A DNA stretch of 64,000 nt from Ignavibacteriaceae bacterium (lineage in GTDB: Bacteria > Bacteroidota > Ignavibacteria > Ignavibacteriales > Ignavibacteriaceae). The stretch spans positions 1 through 64,000 of the forward strand of contig JACAFB010000011.1 in the NCBI GenBank assembly GCA_013388545.1, read 5' to 3'. How positions within the stretch are numbered: position 1 is the first letter of the stretch; each line of letters starts with the position of its first letter. The notes under the pieces are model-generated. The model was not told the DNA's origin and did not search any database. It saw only the letters and a list, made by a program, of their open reading frames with translations. Of this stretch, positions 56,001 to 64,000 are shown one piece after another. Made by a program: the position numbers and the translations under genes.

Positions 56001-56160
56001 CATCCTCGGAAACGAGGTTGGAACATTAGTGAATGAAGAACAGCAGCCCGGAGTATATGAAGTTGAATTCAGCGCAAGCAATCTTTCATCGGGAATATAT
56101 TTCTACAAATTGCAAACCGGTTCATATACCGATACTAAAAAGATGATTTTAATGAAATAG
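53089..56160 (+). CDS. T9SS-secreted GH57-family glycosidase
   Basis: 1,023 residues. After the signal peptide the GH57 domain starts PPIYIAFLWHMHQPIYWPY, with the catalytic nucleophile in GIFPPENAF (about E191) and the second catalytic Asp probably in LHHDGDNYGG (about D332/D334). Beta-rich regions follow, including a carbohydrate-binding-like module near 650-750 (SWSPTNPTKDDTITI, LHWGVNNNG) and a second near 770-920 (DGQLDPSAELV). The last ~85 residues are the T9SS sorting domain (YQNYPNPFNPATKIKY ... TDTKKMILMK) carrying an in-frame 13-codon palindromic insert. It would degrade alpha-glucan at the cell surface; the exact activity (amylase or amylopullulanase) is unresolved. Confidence 0.92.
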   Translation: MKKYFYFVVVIILTLVSFGFNEEGQNSRPQSNPPIYIAFLWHMHQPIYWPYESVVQTHLNNRYPFSIFDIFNQRTGPYTSWPKTAVQKGINAGMPHFGSQVSFSGSLIENLNNLENYGNSNFANWKSHWNNIKNQNTSLGNPRMDMVGFGYHHPLMGLIDYTDIRKQIQDHKQIFAANFPGTYSKGIFPPENAFSPRMIPALLAEGIEWVLVDNIHFERACENYPFNTGGNIYEPNKSDIQNPDPGDWIQLNGLWAPTKVSAQWSRQPKFVAHIDPETGIEYKMIAVPTDRYLGNEDGRGGFGALNYEAVLSQLEPYNTDPNHPILVVLHHDGDNYGGGSESYYNSNFQAFVNWLQANPTRFVCTTIQDYLEMFPPNPGDVIHIEDGSWSGADNGDPEFKKWNGDPNPSGYSPDRNSWGIITAAKNFVQTAEQINSSSNDTKNAWKYFLNGQASDYWYWDGSLNGIWDSHSARAANLAIPFAQIVVNSGTDLTGPTIYTPQREPYNPGGTEWGQSMPSDFKVWTYVFDVNGLQSVKLKYRTDLDGVNNPDNNHNETYIGGSDVTSWTEVEMTGLVIPSQTNPSPLFKAKEYSAQVNGFDNKLLDYYVEAVDNGGNISRSPIRSVWVGNYSGGGSGGNGVSWSPTNPTKDDTITIVVAGVNQGGRLHWGVNNNGSAWQTPNQVYWPAGSYLFNGTGPAVESPMNGPVNDTLKITIGPFNNSAQTVERIAFVIHFNDNTWNNNNGNDFHITIGTGGGGGTTYVMDGQLDPSAELVSSNNGLDLYLGWNGIQLYTATQSAQSTGSDHFIFISDSQYNMITAPWAKTGMVAQWGAFLGNESTNNWSGWFDQQGLTQNSAGSFLEGTINIQGEFGYQPQKIYIAVGSYTTTDGGNLNKQVPAGNGDGNIDSNELYEFDFVLSVVEAEKELPKDFVLYQNYPNPFNPATKIKYSIPALSLNPFSKLEGTFVTLKVYDILGNEVGTLVNEEQQPGVYEVEFSASNLSSGIYFYKLQTGSYTDTKKMILMK
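55939..55977 (+). repeat. In-frame palindromic insert in the GH57 sorting domain
   Basis: 39 bases (13 codons, ALSLNPFSKLEGT) between YSIP and FVTLKVYDILG, containing the hairpin TCCCTTCT/AGAAGGGA (55953-55960 with 55968-55975). It occupies the same point in the domain as the unrelated insert at 51604-51675. Confidence 0.78.
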
Positions 56161-56266
56161 CATTTTACTTATGCAATTTATAGCAATTAATAACTTGGAT
56201 TGAAAGAAGAAAAAGTTTATTTTCACGACAATTTATTATGACAATAACAACAATCAGAGGTTAACT

Positions 56267-57604
56267 ATGAAGAAAATAATTACGATAATTTTTATGCTGC
56301 TTCCGTTTTTAATATTTGCGCAGCCGACTGTTGATGGAAATCTTTCTGATGCACAGTACACGACCATTGCAACTAAACAAAACTCCAACTTAGGATTTGG
56401 GCCTAATATTGATGTAACAGCCATCGTTTACTATGCCGATTATACTAATTCAGTTTTATACCTGGGTGTTAAAGGTAAGCTTGACGTAACAAATGATAAT
56501 GGTATTGGACTATGGATTGATTTAAGCCAGGAAACCGGCGTTTCTTCAGGTACAAGTTTAGGAGGTTTACCAGGAGGACATTATATGTCAGGCAATGGTG
56601 GTGCAAATCCTAACTTCAAGGCAGATTTTGAAGTTGATTATATGCTGGCGTTTAATCCAGGTACTTCTTCTTCAAATTGCTACGTTGACGCAGTTAAATT
56701 AATTGGTACCAGGGCAGCTTCATATTTAGGTAATTGTGGACAATCAGGCACGACAACTCTAGGGCCGGGGGGAACAGGAGATTTCTGGGCTCAGAACAGT
56801 ATCACATTTGCATTCAATAATGCCGGAACTGCGAATACAGGTTTTGAAATCAGGATACCCTTTGCTCAACTTGGCACTAATGTAACTTCTGCAGGAAATC
56901 TCAGAGCTTTTGCTTTCGTAGTCAGCAGCACTGCATTTTTCTCGGATGTAACGGTTCCCGGCAATCGGACTGGTGGAAATCCTGGATTTGATGCTACTTT
57001 TAATTCCTATACTGGCGGGCCATACAATTCCGGAAATCAACCTCTCCCCGTCGAATTAACTTCCTTCACTGCTTCTGTCAGCAGTAAGTCTGTTAATTTA
57101 TACTGGCAGACTGCAACCGAAGTTAACAACTATGGTTTTGAAGTTCTTCGCTCTTCAGAAAATGAGGAGTGGACTAAAGTTGGATTTGTTGCCGGCTCAG
57201 GCAACAGCAATTCAGTTAAGAATTATTCTTACGTTGATAAAAACCTCAACTTCGGAAATTATTCATACAGACTCAGACAGATTGATAACGACGGAAAGTC
57301 AGAACTGAGTAAAGTAGTTGAAGTAACTATTTCACAGCCAAAGGAATTTGCTCTGGATCAGAATTATCCGAATCCATTTAATCCTGTTACTTCTATCAGC
57401 TATACTCTTCCGCAGGCAGGCAATGTTAAACTTACAGTTTATAATGCTCTGGGACAGGAAGTAAAGGAACTTGTAAACTCTTTCAAAGAAGCCGGCGTTC
57501 ATTCAGTCAACTTCAATGCAAGCGGATTGAATTCGGGTTTATACCTTTACAAGATTGAAACTGCAGGCTTTACACAGGTTAAGAAGATGATTTTAATGAA
57601 GTAA
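56267..57604 (+). CDS. Secreted T9SS cargo protein with fibronectin-like stalk
   Basis: 445 residues, signal peptide ending near 18 (IFAQ). The N-terminal ~240 residues (PTVDGNLSDAQYTTIATKQ ... VYYADYTNSVLYLGVKGKLD) resemble a CBM9-like or other beta-sandwich domain in secreted proteins; I cannot name its ligand. A fibronectin-like stalk (LPVELTSFTASVSSKSVNLYWQTATEVNNYGFEV ... about 265-360) leads to the sorting domain (DQNYPNPFNPVTSISYTLP ... VKKMILMK), here without any insert. The same stalk type is found in the 58784 protein. It has its own terminator. Confidence 0.85.
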   Translation: MKKIITIIFMLLPFLIFAQPTVDGNLSDAQYTTIATKQNSNLGFGPNIDVTAIVYYADYTNSVLYLGVKGKLDVTNDNGIGLWIDLSQETGVSSGTSLGGLPGGHYMSGNGGANPNFKADFEVDYMLAFNPGTSSSNCYVDAVKLIGTRAASYLGNCGQSGTTTLGPGGTGDFWAQNSITFAFNNAGTANTGFEIRIPFAQLGTNVTSAGNLRAFAFVVSSTAFFSDVTVPGNRTGGNPGFDATFNSYTGGPYNSGNQPLPVELTSFTASVSSKSVNLYWQTATEVNNYGFEVLRSSENEEWTKVGFVAGSGNSNSVKNYSYVDKNLNFGNYSYRLRQIDNDGKSELSKVVEVTISQPKEFALDQNYPNPFNPVTSISYTLPQAGNVKLTVYNALGQEVKELVNSFKEAGVHSVNFNASGLNSGLYLYKIETAGFTQVKKMILMK

Positions 57605-57627
57605 ATTAACTTCACTTCAACCATTTC

Positions 57628-57654
57628 AAGCCCCGTTTCAGGCGGGGCTTTTTT
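57628..57654 (+). terminator. Rho-independent terminator
   Basis: AAGCCCCG/CGGGGCTT stem, 7-base loop, T-run. Confidence 0.92.
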
Positions 57655-57748
57655 GTTTCATTTCTTGTCACAATCTCATTTTGCAGCACACCTGATTTTT
57701 TAAGGTTTCGTTTTTAAACTCATTTCAACTTAATTACCTAAAAATTTC

Positions 57749-57764
57749 TGGTACTTGCTTTGTC
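57749..57764 (+). promoter_or_regulatory. Weak candidate sigma-54 promoter
   Basis: TGGTACT, four bases, TTGTC resembles TGGCACG-N4-TTGCA with a -12 GT instead of GC. It is about 90 bases before the lipoprotein start. Low confidence. Confidence 0.22.
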
Positions 57765-57852
57765 TCGTAAAATCGGGCTTAAATATGGTCATTATTTTTC
57801 TGGAGTGCTGTGCAAAATTAAATGTAACCATAAAAACAAAACAGGAGCCCAA

Positions 57853-58446
57853 ATGAAAGCCATCTTATTTGCTTCAGTTGCACTTCTAACACTGATTTTT
57901 GTCGGCTGTTCAGAAATCCCGCAGGAAGATTTGAATTACAAATCAGAAAAAAGTTTTATCCCTATTAATTCAGGCAGTCAGTCTGTAAACTCTGTTGAAA
58001 CTGAATTTTCTGCAAGTAAAGATATTACTGGCAGTTGCGGCGGTGTAATAGAAATTGATGAAGTAATACCCGGCGGTCCATTTGGCGAAATTAAAGTTAA
58101 AGCTAAGATGAAAGTAAAAGCCGGCACTTTTCCCGATAACGAAACTATTAATTTTACTCTGACAGTGAATACTGAAAATACAACGGTAATTGTGTATCCG
58201 GTTCGCCCCGACTTTACAAAACCTATTCAACTTAGTGTTGAATACAAAGGTCTTGATCTTTCAGGAGTAAATCCCGAAGAGGTACAATTTATTTTTGAAG
58301 ACGGAAACGGAAACTACTACCAGGTTGAAAATGATGAAGTTTTTGTAAAAATTTCACAGGGAAAGCTGCGGGTTAAAAATGCAAAGATTACAAATGAGTT
58401 CGTTAGTTCTCCGATGCCTTATTCACGATTTGGATTTATCAGGTAA
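57853..58446 (+). CDS. Lipoprotein of unknown function
   Basis: 197 residues from ATG 57853, preferred over the open frame from 57760 because AGGAG lies 5 bases upstream and the signal peptide then starts correctly (MKAILFASVALLTLIFVGC, lipid Cys at about 19). The mature part opens with a disordered Ser-rich region, then GGVIEIDEVIPGGPFGEIKVKAKMKVKAGTF and an immunoglobulin-like beta region to the end. I do not recognise the family. A small gene with a perfect ribosome site follows 18 bases later, so the two are likely one unit. Confidence 0.8.
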   Translation: MKAILFASVALLTLIFVGCSEIPQEDLNYKSEKSFIPINSGSQSVNSVETEFSASKDITGSCGGVIEIDEVIPGGPFGEIKVKAKMKVKAGTFPDNETINFTLTVNTENTTVIVYPVRPDFTKPIQLSVEYKGLDLSGVNPEEVQFIFEDGNGNYYQVENDEVFVKISQGKLRVKNAKITNEFVSSPMPYSRFGFIR

Positions 58447-58464
58447 TTAAAGGAGGTTTTGATT

Positions 58465-58650
58465 ATGACATCAATGACTTCAATACTTGTAAAAGCAATG
58501 CTTGCAAAAGACACAAACAAGTTTAGCATAGCTGCAGAAAAGAAAACCGAAGAAATTATTCAACCGGAGGAAAATACTCCGTCAGAACAAAAAGTTATCT
58601 CCCATAGTCCCTTCATTAACATCGAAAAGCCAAGGCCGTTCAGGTTCTAA
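58465..58650 (+). CDS. Small hypothetical protein
   Basis: 61 residues from ATG 58465, backed by a near-perfect ribosome site AAAGGAGG 8 bases upstream; the in-frame TTG at 58459 lies too close to it. The protein is polar with a Glu/Pro-rich centre (TEEIIQPEENTPSEQ), without a signal peptide or membrane segment. No family recognised. It follows the lipoprotein gene closely and ends in tandem hairpins. Confidence 0.65.
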   Translation: MTSMTSILVKAMLAKDTNKFSIAAEKKTEEIIQPEENTPSEQKVISHSPFINIEKPRPFRF

Positions 58651-58678
58651 AAAAACCTGAACAGCCAGGCTTGCCTGG
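58638..58678 (+). terminator. Tandem hairpins at the end of the lipoprotein unit
   Basis: GTTCAGGTT/AACCTGAAC (58638-58646 with 58654-58662) has the stop codon of the small gene in its loop; CCAGGC/GCCTGG (58665-58670 with 58673-58678) follows. T-runs are poor, so termination is probable rather than certain. Confidence 0.5.
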
Positions 58679-58783
58679 TTTCCCGACCGAACTTTAAAAA
58701 CCTTTTCCAAATCACTGGTTGATTAATGATTAATTTGAGATTAATTTCCCATCATTAAAATCTATCTTGGTTAAGGTGAGGCT

Positions 58784-61700
58784 ATGCGGATCTTATCTTT
58801 ATTACTGCTTATTATTTTTTCATTAAGTAACAATATTAAAAGCCAAAGTTCTCCGGTTTACATTCATCATAACCTGAACAACGGCAATTGGACTACTGCA
58901 CCCGGAGATGCTTTAAATGACAAAGGAGTAATCAGGACTTTAAGAATTCAGGCTTCGGGTACAGCAACCCGGCAATTCCTCTTTACAAATGATGGCACAT
59001 TCAGTCCAAAGTGGAGTTCTAATTCAACATCACCAATTTCCAAAAACACTTTAATCTCAGGCGGCGCAATCAGAAATGGAAGTCAGGATCTATACGTTAG
59101 TGTAACTGATGGTTATTATTATACGTTTAATATTCAGGAACAGAATGATGGTGAAAATAAAAATCTTAGTGTGCTTGAAACAAGCTATAATCCTGTTTCA
59201 ATAGTTTCTGTATCACAGAATCCCGCAACAAATCCAAATGAATATCAGGCTGTTCAAGTTACAGTTCAGCTTTCAGGATCATTAAACTCAGGAGAGAAGG
59301 TGTTTGTCCGCTGGACAACTGATGGTTTTACTACAGATAATTATTCGGAGATTACTTCCTTTTCGGGGAATACTGGTTCTGTGTCAATTCCTGCTCAGTC
59401 TTCAGGTACACAGGTAATTTATTATGTTTTAACAACTGAGGATGCCACTCCCAGCTCATCTGATATTGACTACCTCACTTTAAATTTTGGTAATAATAAC
59501 GATGCAAACTACTCATACATAGTAGGTTCTAACAACTGGCCAACTGTTACTTCCGGAAGCTGGGGGTCATTTTCAACCTGGGGAACTACGGCAAACCTTC
59601 CTCCTGCTACTGCTAATGTAATTGCAGCACATAATTTAACTTTAGATCAAAACCGGACCATTTCTGATCTGACAATCAACTCCGGGGTTACTTTAAATGA
59701 CAACAGTTTTACAGTAACAATAAACGGAAACATCAGCAACAGCGGCACTCATTCCGGCAGCGGAAAAATCAGCGTTGCAGGTTCATCAGCTCAATCAATT
59801 TCAGGCGGTACTTTTGGAAATCTTGAAATAAATAAAACAGGTACGGCAACTTTAACATCCGGAATTACTGTATCGGGAAATCTCGATGTAACTGGCGGAA
59901 CTTTGAGTATGGGAAGTGTAACTTCTCCTCTAGATGTTAACGGAAATCTAACAATAAACGGTGGTACTTTAACCCTGTCTTCAGCTATAGGCGGTGATCT
60001 GAAGATTGGCGGAAACTACAACCGGTCTTCCGGGACTTTTAATGCTAACAACCGCGCTGTTGAGTTTGACGGAAGCGGACTTAAAACATTAACTGCAAGT
60101 GGCGGCGAAACGTTTGCGTTTTTATTTATCAATAAACCATCCGGCAATCTCCAGCTTCAAAACAATATCACAATTACCGGAAACACTGCTGACGTTTTGA
60201 TTATTAATAACAGCGGCGGTATTGATCTTAATGGTAATAATATAAGTTTCACCGGAACGGGTGGGGACATACAGCTCGAAGGTGGTACACGATACATTTA
60301 TGGATCAGGAAATATTACTATCTCGGGAACAAACAATTTAATCAGCAAAAACATCAGATCCGTTAGTTCAGGGGCGCTTGTGCTTGGCGATTCTGTTAAG
60401 TTAAGTATTGGCAATGGTGGAATTTTTATTGATAATTCTTCTACTCTTACTGTCAGGAATATTCTCGAAATGCTTGCAGGCGGTTACGTTTCAGATCAGG
60501 ATGAAAATTCAGTTCCGGGAGGTCAGTCACCAACCTACACTGCTAATGCAACTCTTTCTTACAATACGGGTGGCGATTATGCACAGACTCTTGAATGGAA
60601 TACAAACAATCCGCCTGAAAATATTATTATCGATGACTCTCAGGTCAGATCAACAGTATCTTTACCTTTGAGTGGAAAAATGAGATTTGCGAATACGGGC
60701 TCTCTTGAATTACAGGGCGGAGGATTAACTCTGGAGTCTACAGCTTTAATAATAAATTATGGCCCCAATAATTATATCATCACTTCGGGAACTCATACAC
60801 TTACAATAAAATCAGTTGGGGCAGTTGCAGATACTTTTCCTGTTGGTACCAAAGGAACCGGTGCAAGTTACAACCCGGTAATCATCTCAAACATCGGTAC
60901 TGCAGATAATTTTTCTGTAAGAGTTGCTGAAGGGCTTACTGATGTTGTAACTCCCGAGGAAGTAGTAAAACAATCGTGGTACATAACCGAAGGTACAACC
61001 GGCGGCAGCAATATTACACTAAAATTGCAATGGAACAGCGGCGATGAAGGTACGGCTTTTGGACCACTCAGAAGTTCTGCAAGATTGGGAAGATTAGTCA
61101 GCATTACCGGGCCTGACTGGCAGCTTTTCACAACAACTGTTGCCGGTTCCGATCCTTACACAGCAGAAGCGAGCGGAATAACTGAGTTCTCGCTCTTTGG
61201 TGTGGGCAGTGAAAACGGTTTGCCCGTAGAACTTTCAAGCTTTACATCCTCTGTTTCAGGCAGGAGTATAAAACTACTCTGGACCACAGAAACCGAAATC
61301 AACAGCTACAGGTTTGAGGTAGAAAGAAAGACAAAAACATCAGGTGGAAATTGGGAGAGCATCGGATATGTTGATGCATTGGGAAACAGCAACTCACCAA
61401 AGAGTTATTCTTACACAGACAAAGGACTGAACACAGGAAAGTATTCATACAGGTTAAAGATGATAGACAACGATGGCAGATATGAATACAGCAAAGAAAC
61501 CGAAGCAGAAGTGCTGGTACCGGCAGAATATAAATTAAGTCAGAATTATCCGAACCCATTCAATCCGATAACAAAGATAGAGTATCAGTTGCCTGAAGAC
61601 AGCTATGTAGTAATGGAAATGTACAATCTGATAGGCGAGAAAGTAGCAGAATTGATAAACGGAGAAAAGGCGGCGGGGTATCACAGTATTGAGATAGATA

Positions 61701-61816
61701 TCAACAGAATAGAGACAGAAATATCGAGCGGGGTATATCTGTACAAGATAAATGTGACCGGAAATGGGACACAGCAGTCATTTAATGATGTAAAAAAATT
61801 AGTGATTCTTAAGTAA
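58784..61816 (+). CDS. Large T9SS-secreted surface protein with beta-helix-like repeats
   Basis: 1,010 residues, signal peptide ending near 20. The N-terminal ~250 residues are beta-sandwich-like. Residues about 280-640 contain repeats of the form NLDVTGGTLSMGSV, NLTINGGTLTL and NISNSGTHSGSGKI, typical of a right-handed parallel beta-helix or filamentous adhesin-type stalk. A fibronectin-like stalk (LPVELSSFTSSVSGRSIKLLW) and a sorting domain (SQNYPNPFNPITKIEYQLP ... KKLVILK) end the protein. It is probably an adhesin or surface-layer component. Codon use changes in the last ~170 codons, see findings. Confidence 0.83.
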   Translation: MRILSLLLLIIFSLSNNIKSQSSPVYIHHNLNNGNWTTAPGDALNDKGVIRTLRIQASGTATRQFLFTNDGTFSPKWSSNSTSPISKNTLISGGAIRNGSQDLYVSVTDGYYYTFNIQEQNDGENKNLSVLETSYNPVSIVSVSQNPATNPNEYQAVQVTVQLSGSLNSGEKVFVRWTTDGFTTDNYSEITSFSGNTGSVSIPAQSSGTQVIYYVLTTEDATPSSSDIDYLTLNFGNNNDANYSYIVGSNNWPTVTSGSWGSFSTWGTTANLPPATANVIAAHNLTLDQNRTISDLTINSGVTLNDNSFTVTINGNISNSGTHSGSGKISVAGSSAQSISGGTFGNLEINKTGTATLTSGITVSGNLDVTGGTLSMGSVTSPLDVNGNLTINGGTLTLSSAIGGDLKIGGNYNRSSGTFNANNRAVEFDGSGLKTLTASGGETFAFLFINKPSGNLQLQNNITITGNTADVLIINNSGGIDLNGNNISFTGTGGDIQLEGGTRYIYGSGNITISGTNNLISKNIRSVSSGALVLGDSVKLSIGNGGIFIDNSSTLTVRNILEMLAGGYVSDQDENSVPGGQSPTYTANATLSYNTGGDYAQTLEWNTNNPPENIIIDDSQVRSTVSLPLSGKMRFANTGSLELQGGGLTLESTALIINYGPNNYIITSGTHTLTIKSVGAVADTFPVGTKGTGASYNPVIISNIGTADNFSVRVAEGLTDVVTPEEVVKQSWYITEGTTGGSNITLKLQWNSGDEGTAFGPLRSSARLGRLVSITGPDWQLFTTTVAGSDPYTAEASGITEFSLFGVGSENGLPVELSSFTSSVSGRSIKLLWTTETEINSYRFEVERKTKTSGGNWESIGYVDALGNSNSPKSYSYTDKGLNTGKYSYRLKMIDNDGRYEYSKETEAEVLVPAEYKLSQNYPNPFNPITKIEYQLPEDSYVVMEMYNLIGEKVAELINGEKAAGYHSIEIDINRIETEISSGVYLYKINVTGNGTQQSFNDVKKLVILK

Positions 61817-61881
61817 TGCTAACCGGCATATTTTTTCCTTTCTAAAATACCTGAGAATTAGTATTTTGAAACTGAAATCTT

Positions 61882-61909
61882 AAGTGGGGCGCTTGCGCCC
61901 ACTTTTTTT
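61882..61909 (+). terminator. Rho-independent terminator
   Basis: AAGTGGGGCGC/GCGCCCACTT stem (one bulged G), TTG loop, long T-run. Confidence 0.9.
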
Positions 61910-61941
61910 AATTATTTTTCAAAAATTCTTTTGAGAGCATT

Positions 61942-64000
61942 ATGAGAATATTTTTCCGAACATTTCTTTTTATTTCTATTCTTTTCGTTTCAAATTTATT
62001 TGCACAAAATTACTATTTCGTAGAAGGTAAAAGAATTGAACTTAATGAGAGAAGAGATAAGTTCGCTATTATTCTGAATCAAACAGTTTTGGATGAGTCA
62101 GTGATTGAGCTTCAACTTCGTACAACCGTTGGGCTGAGTTTTGAAACAAAAAAAATGGAGACCGGAATTTACATCGTTAACCTTCCAACTCAGGTTGAAG
62201 AGTCGTTCATTGAAGATAAGATTAATGCTCTGAACAATCTCTCGGAAATCGTAAAATTTGCTACAAAAGTTTATTATGGAGAATCGAAAAAAGTTACGCA
62301 AATTCCAACAGATGAGTTTATAGTCCGGTTGAATGATTTAGGCGACAAATACAAATTAGATGAACTTAATTCTCAGTACAAATGTGAGATAATTCGCAAC
62401 ATCGGGGATGAAAAAGGATTTTTAATCAAATCTAAAAACAATGTCCCAATGAATGCTTTAACTCTTTCTGACATTTATTTTCAGACGAGAATTTTTGATT
62501 ATTGTGAACCCGATTTTGGTTATCCTGAAGGTTGTTTATTTAATTACGACCCTAATGATGCTAATTATCCTAGTCAATGGCCATTAAAGAATACGGGACA
62601 ATCCACACCAACTGAGGGAAATACTACAGCAGGTGATCTCACAAATTCAGCAGGAATTCCCGGAGCAGATATGGATATAAGCAAAGCGTGGGATTACGTA
62701 AAAGGTAACAATAATGTAATCATCGGAGTTTTCGATACCGGCGTTGATTCACTTCACCCTGACCTATCGCAAAATTTAATTGCAGGTTACGATGCTCATT
62801 TAAATAAGTACGGTGTATCGAACGATCCAGGTAGTCATGGAACTTGTACAGCTGGAATTATTGGTGCCAGAACGAATAATAGCATAGGAGTGGCAGGCAT
62901 AGTTGGAGGAGATAATACCGCCAATAGCAACTGCAAGATCATGTCTTTTAAGATTGTTAATAATCTCGGGAATTTTACAACAAGTTCCAACATTGCCAGA
63001 GCATTCGATACTGCAAGAGTTAAAGGAGTTTATGTTTCCAGTAATAGCTGGGGTGGTGGATCAGTTTCAAGCACTCTCAATAGTGCAATTAACAATTTTG
63101 CAAATAATGGCAGAGGCGGCCTTGGAAGTGTAGTACTTTTTTCATCCGGCAATGATGGTAAAAACCCACCTAACTATCCTTCCTATCTGGCTTCTGTTGT
63201 TTGTGTAGGAGCTTCGACAAGACACGATCAGAAAAAAGCCGCCGGTTCAGGTAATCAGTGGTGGTGGGGAGGAAATTATGGTGAAGATGTTAATGGTGAC
63301 ATTGATCTTGTTGCTCCAACTATTTGTTATACAACAGATATAAGAAGTACTGGAGGTTATAATACAACCTCTGGATCAGGTGGAGATTATTATGCTACTT
63401 TCAACGGCACTTCTGCAGCATGCCCTAATGCTGCGGGTGTTGTTGCTCTTATTTTTTCAGTTAATCCAAGCCTAACAAGAAGCCAGGTTCTTGATTATCT
63501 ATATCGAGGCTGTGAAAAAATTGATAATGTGGGTTATACTACTAGCAAAACTTATGGAAGTTGGAACGAATATTTTGGTTATGGAAGAGTTAATGCATTT
63601 AATTCTGTAAGATTGGCTGTCGGAGTGGATGTTACTCCACCAACTATCGTCCATACTGTAGTCCAGTCACACTCAAGTACATATCCAACAACCATTACAG
63701 CAACTATTTTTGATCAGGATGGTTCATCTGTTCCCACGAGTGGAAATCAAAGGCCGAAGATTTTTTATAGATTTAATAAAAATGGGGCAGGATGGACTTC
63801 TTTTGATTCTGCATTCGCTGTTTCAAATACAGGTAATTTATTTACATTTAAAATTCCTTGTGTAGGAAGACAGACAGAGGTTCAATATTATTTGAAGGCG
63901 CAAGACAACAATGGTAACACAGCAAAATTTCCTTTCCATGCAAGTGCATCATACCCATATACCCTTTGCTACTTTGGTGTTGGAAATATAACAACTGAAA
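61942..64000 (+). CDS. Secreted subtilisin-like serine protease (S8), 3' end outside window
   Basis: The frame from ATG 61942 stays open for 686 codons to the window end. A signal peptide (NLFAQ, about 21) and a ~190-residue pro-region precede the S8 catalytic domain. The triad is intact: Asp in VFDTGVDSLHPD, His in GSHGTCTAGIIG and Ser in FNGTSAACPNAAG; the oxyanion Asn is in FSSGNDG. After about residue 560 a beta-rich extension begins (DVTPPTIVHTVVQSHSS ...). The gene is preceded by TTTGAGAG. By its neighbours and type a T9SS sorting domain is expected beyond the window, which is a prediction. Confidence 0.93.
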   Translation, partial: MRIFFRTFLFISILFVSNLFAQNYYFVEGKRIELNERRDKFAIILNQTVLDESVIELQLRTTVGLSFETKKMETGIYIVNLPTQVEESFIEDKINALNNLSEIVKFATKVYYGESKKVTQIPTDEFIVRLNDLGDKYKLDELNSQYKCEIIRNIGDEKGFLIKSKNNVPMNALTLSDIYFQTRIFDYCEPDFGYPEGCLFNYDPNDANYPSQWPLKNTGQSTPTEGNTTAGDLTNSAGIPGADMDISKAWDYVKGNNNVIIGVFDTGVDSLHPDLSQNLIAGYDAHLNKYGVSNDPGSHGTCTAGIIGARTNNSIGVAGIVGGDNTANSNCKIMSFKIVNNLGNFTTSSNIARAFDTARVKGVYVSSNSWGGGSVSSTLNSAINNFANNGRGGLGSVVLFSSGNDGKNPPNYPSYLASVVCVGASTRHDQKKAAGSGNQWWWGGNYGEDVNGDIDLVAPTICYTTDIRSTGGYNTTSGSGGDYYATFNGTSAACPNAAGVVALIFSVNPSLTRSQVLDYLYRGCEKIDNVGYTTSKTYGSWNEYFGYGRVNAFNSVRLAVGVDVTPPTIVHTVVQSHSSTYPTTITATIFDQDGSSVPTSGNQRPKIFYRFNKNGAGWTSFDSAFAVSNTGNLFTFKIPCVGRQTEVQYYLKAQDNNGNTAKFPFHASASYPYTLCYFGVGNITTE

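Noticed and set aside
57760-57852. Upstream start for the lipoprotein gene
   Set aside because: It would put 31 polar residues before a normal lipoprotein signal; AGGAG precedes ATG 57853.
1-64000. CRISPR arrays, tRNA or rRNA genes, insertion sequences, phage genes
   Set aside because: No regularly spaced repeats, cloverleaf signatures, transposase or phage-type proteins were seen by reading. A covariance-model scan would be needed to exclude small RNAs.

Overview
The window looks like a low-GC chromosome segment from the Ignavibacteria/Chlorobi side of the Bacteroidota. This is an inference from four things: several secreted proteins end in the type IX secretion (T9SS) sorting domain with the NYPNPFNP signature; a PorV-like protein and a TonB-dependent receptor are present; Shine-Dalgarno sites (AAAGGAG type) are clear, which is unlike most Bacteroidia; and a DivIVA gene sits in a Gram-positive-like division/translation gene order. 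I saw no rRNA, tRNA, CRISPR array or transposase.

Layout. 1-2.6 kb: a two-component system (sigma-54 activator and PAS histidine kinase) facing left. 2.8-8.5 kb: envelope and redox genes, namely an Asp-rich repeat protein, a DUF2202 lipoprotein, a multiheme cytochrome c, a monoheme beta-barrel protein and two small outer-membrane barrels. 8.6-14.4 kb: malQ, a TerB-like protein, a membrane protein, glutathione peroxidase, a truncated lipoprotein and pta. 14.6-24.4 kb: a housekeeping cluster yggS-divIVA-PNP-membrane/coiled-coil protein-ileS-dksA-like-lspA-rluD, then cysS. ileS carries one in-frame TAA. 24.5-28.3 kb (minus): FAD oxidase, glycosyltransferase, miaA. 28.5-30 kb: ECF sigma and anti-sigma pair, FmdB-type zinc ribbon, rhodanese. 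30.2-43.1 kb: secreted GH13 amylase, then a five-gene outer-membrane operon (parvulin chaperone, TonB receptor, giant surface protein, PorV, T9SS cargo) closed by a strong terminator. 43.2-49 kb: a surface-modification cassette (SGNH hydrolase with TPRs, carbamoyltransferase, SxtJ-like protein, DUF5989 protein, small basic protein, glycosyltransferase-like protein). 49-51.4 kb: Lrp-type regulator with glutamine synthetase, and an ArsC-like protein. 51.4-64 kb: T9SS cargo, comprising a decayed cargo gene, GH57 glycosidase, two surface proteins, a lipoprotein and a subtilisin-like protease cut by the window end.

Themes. MalQ, GH13 and GH57 point to alpha-glucan breakdown, partly at the cell surface. 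The TonB/PorV operon and the SxtJ/carbamoyltransferase cassette are the strongest candidates for incompletely described systems. Short palindromic repeats recur across the window, both between genes and, in frame, inside coding sequence. Two T9SS sorting domains carry different palindromic insertions at the same position.

Limits. All functional calls come from reading motifs; no database search was run. Residue positions are hand counts and may be off by a few.
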